From the NCBI GenBank assembly GCA_964530165.1, contig CAZGYE010000162.1, positions 1 to 13,010 of the forward strand: DNA of 13,010 bases. The letters are read 5' to 3'. Numbering within the stretch: position 1 is the stretch's first letter; the number at the start of each line of letters is the position of its first letter. The notes under the pieces were generated by a model. It worked only from the letters and a program-made list of their open reading frames with translations. It made no database searches and had not been told where the DNA came from. Shown here in pieces: positions 12,911-13,010 of the stretch. The DNA comes from CAZGYE01 sp964530165 (GTDB taxonomy: Bacteria; Planctomycetota; Planctomycetia; Planctomycetales; Planctomycetaceae). A program made the position numbers and the translations under genes.

Positions 12911-13010
12911 GCGAAATCAGCCCCTGCAACCCTCAAGCATACCGGAGATCACGGTGCGCTAGCCCAAGTTGATCAGTTGCTGCCGCGAAACCCCTTGTTC
13001 TGCCGGGCGG

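Larger units (their letters stand above)
12629..13010. other. 382-bp right-edge spacer
   Basis: It holds the leader and promoter of the His-rich gene (12629-12740), the direct repeat CAATTATT at 12727-12734 and 12769-12776 (42 bp apart, around the promoter), and two hairpins (12872-12910). A minus-strand frame entering from the right edge ends at a TAG at 12959-12961, with residues AEQGVSRQQLINLG before the stop. It could be the tail of a gene outside the window, but 16 residues cannot establish this; another minus frame is also open into the window. Nothing else coding is supported. Confidence 0.45.

Overview
The window looks like chromosomal DNA from a member of the Planctomycetota. The evidence is high GC content, an extracytoplasmic-function (ECF) sigma factor fused to a large membrane domain, a DUF1800-DUF1501 gene pair, a secreted TPR protein with an SH3-like head, and gene-poor spacers rich in hairpins. 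No rRNA, tRNA, CRISPR array, transposase or phage gene was seen.

Layout. (1) 3-1178, plus: the 3' part of a glycoside-hydrolase-like gene cut by the left edge. (2) 1196-3073, minus: an ECF sigma factor with about eight predicted membrane spans, convergent with the first gene. (3) 3074-3621: a spacer with a dispersed repeat and two good promoter candidates. (4) 3622-4117, plus: two tandem tatA-like genes, followed by a nested inverted repeat. (5) 4199-5803, minus: a secreted protein made of a duplicated beta-rich module. (6) 6008-6664, minus: a KDPG/KHG aldolase (eda), then at 6779-7264, minus, an unrecognised 161-residue protein. (7) 7495-10751, plus: a tight three-gene operon of polytopic membrane protein, DUF1800 protein with a Tat/lipoprotein signal, and DUF1501 protein with no visible signal. 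(8) 10986-11996, plus: a secreted SH3-TPR protein. (9) 11990-12628, minus: a secreted protein with 22 Gly-His pentapeptide repeats, whose 3' end overlaps the TPR gene. (10) 12629-13010: its promoter region, plus two hairpins and perhaps the tail of an off-window minus-strand gene.

How the genes may relate. The strongest link is protein export. The window carries two TatA-type pore subunits and, in a separate operon, a DUF1800 protein with a twin-arginine lipoprotein signal. Its DUF1501 partner has no signal of its own, so co-export as a folded complex is a testable idea. Most other products (SH3-TPR, duplicated-module and His-rich proteins) carry Sec-type signals, so the region is weighted towards the cell envelope. 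The two minus-strand secreted-protein genes each have a compact palindrome directly upstream of the Shine-Dalgarno sequence, which suggests control at the leader. No defence or mobile system was found. The most unusual items are the membrane-anchored sigma factor, the His-rich repeat protein with its leader palindrome, and the possible Tat hitch-hiking pair.
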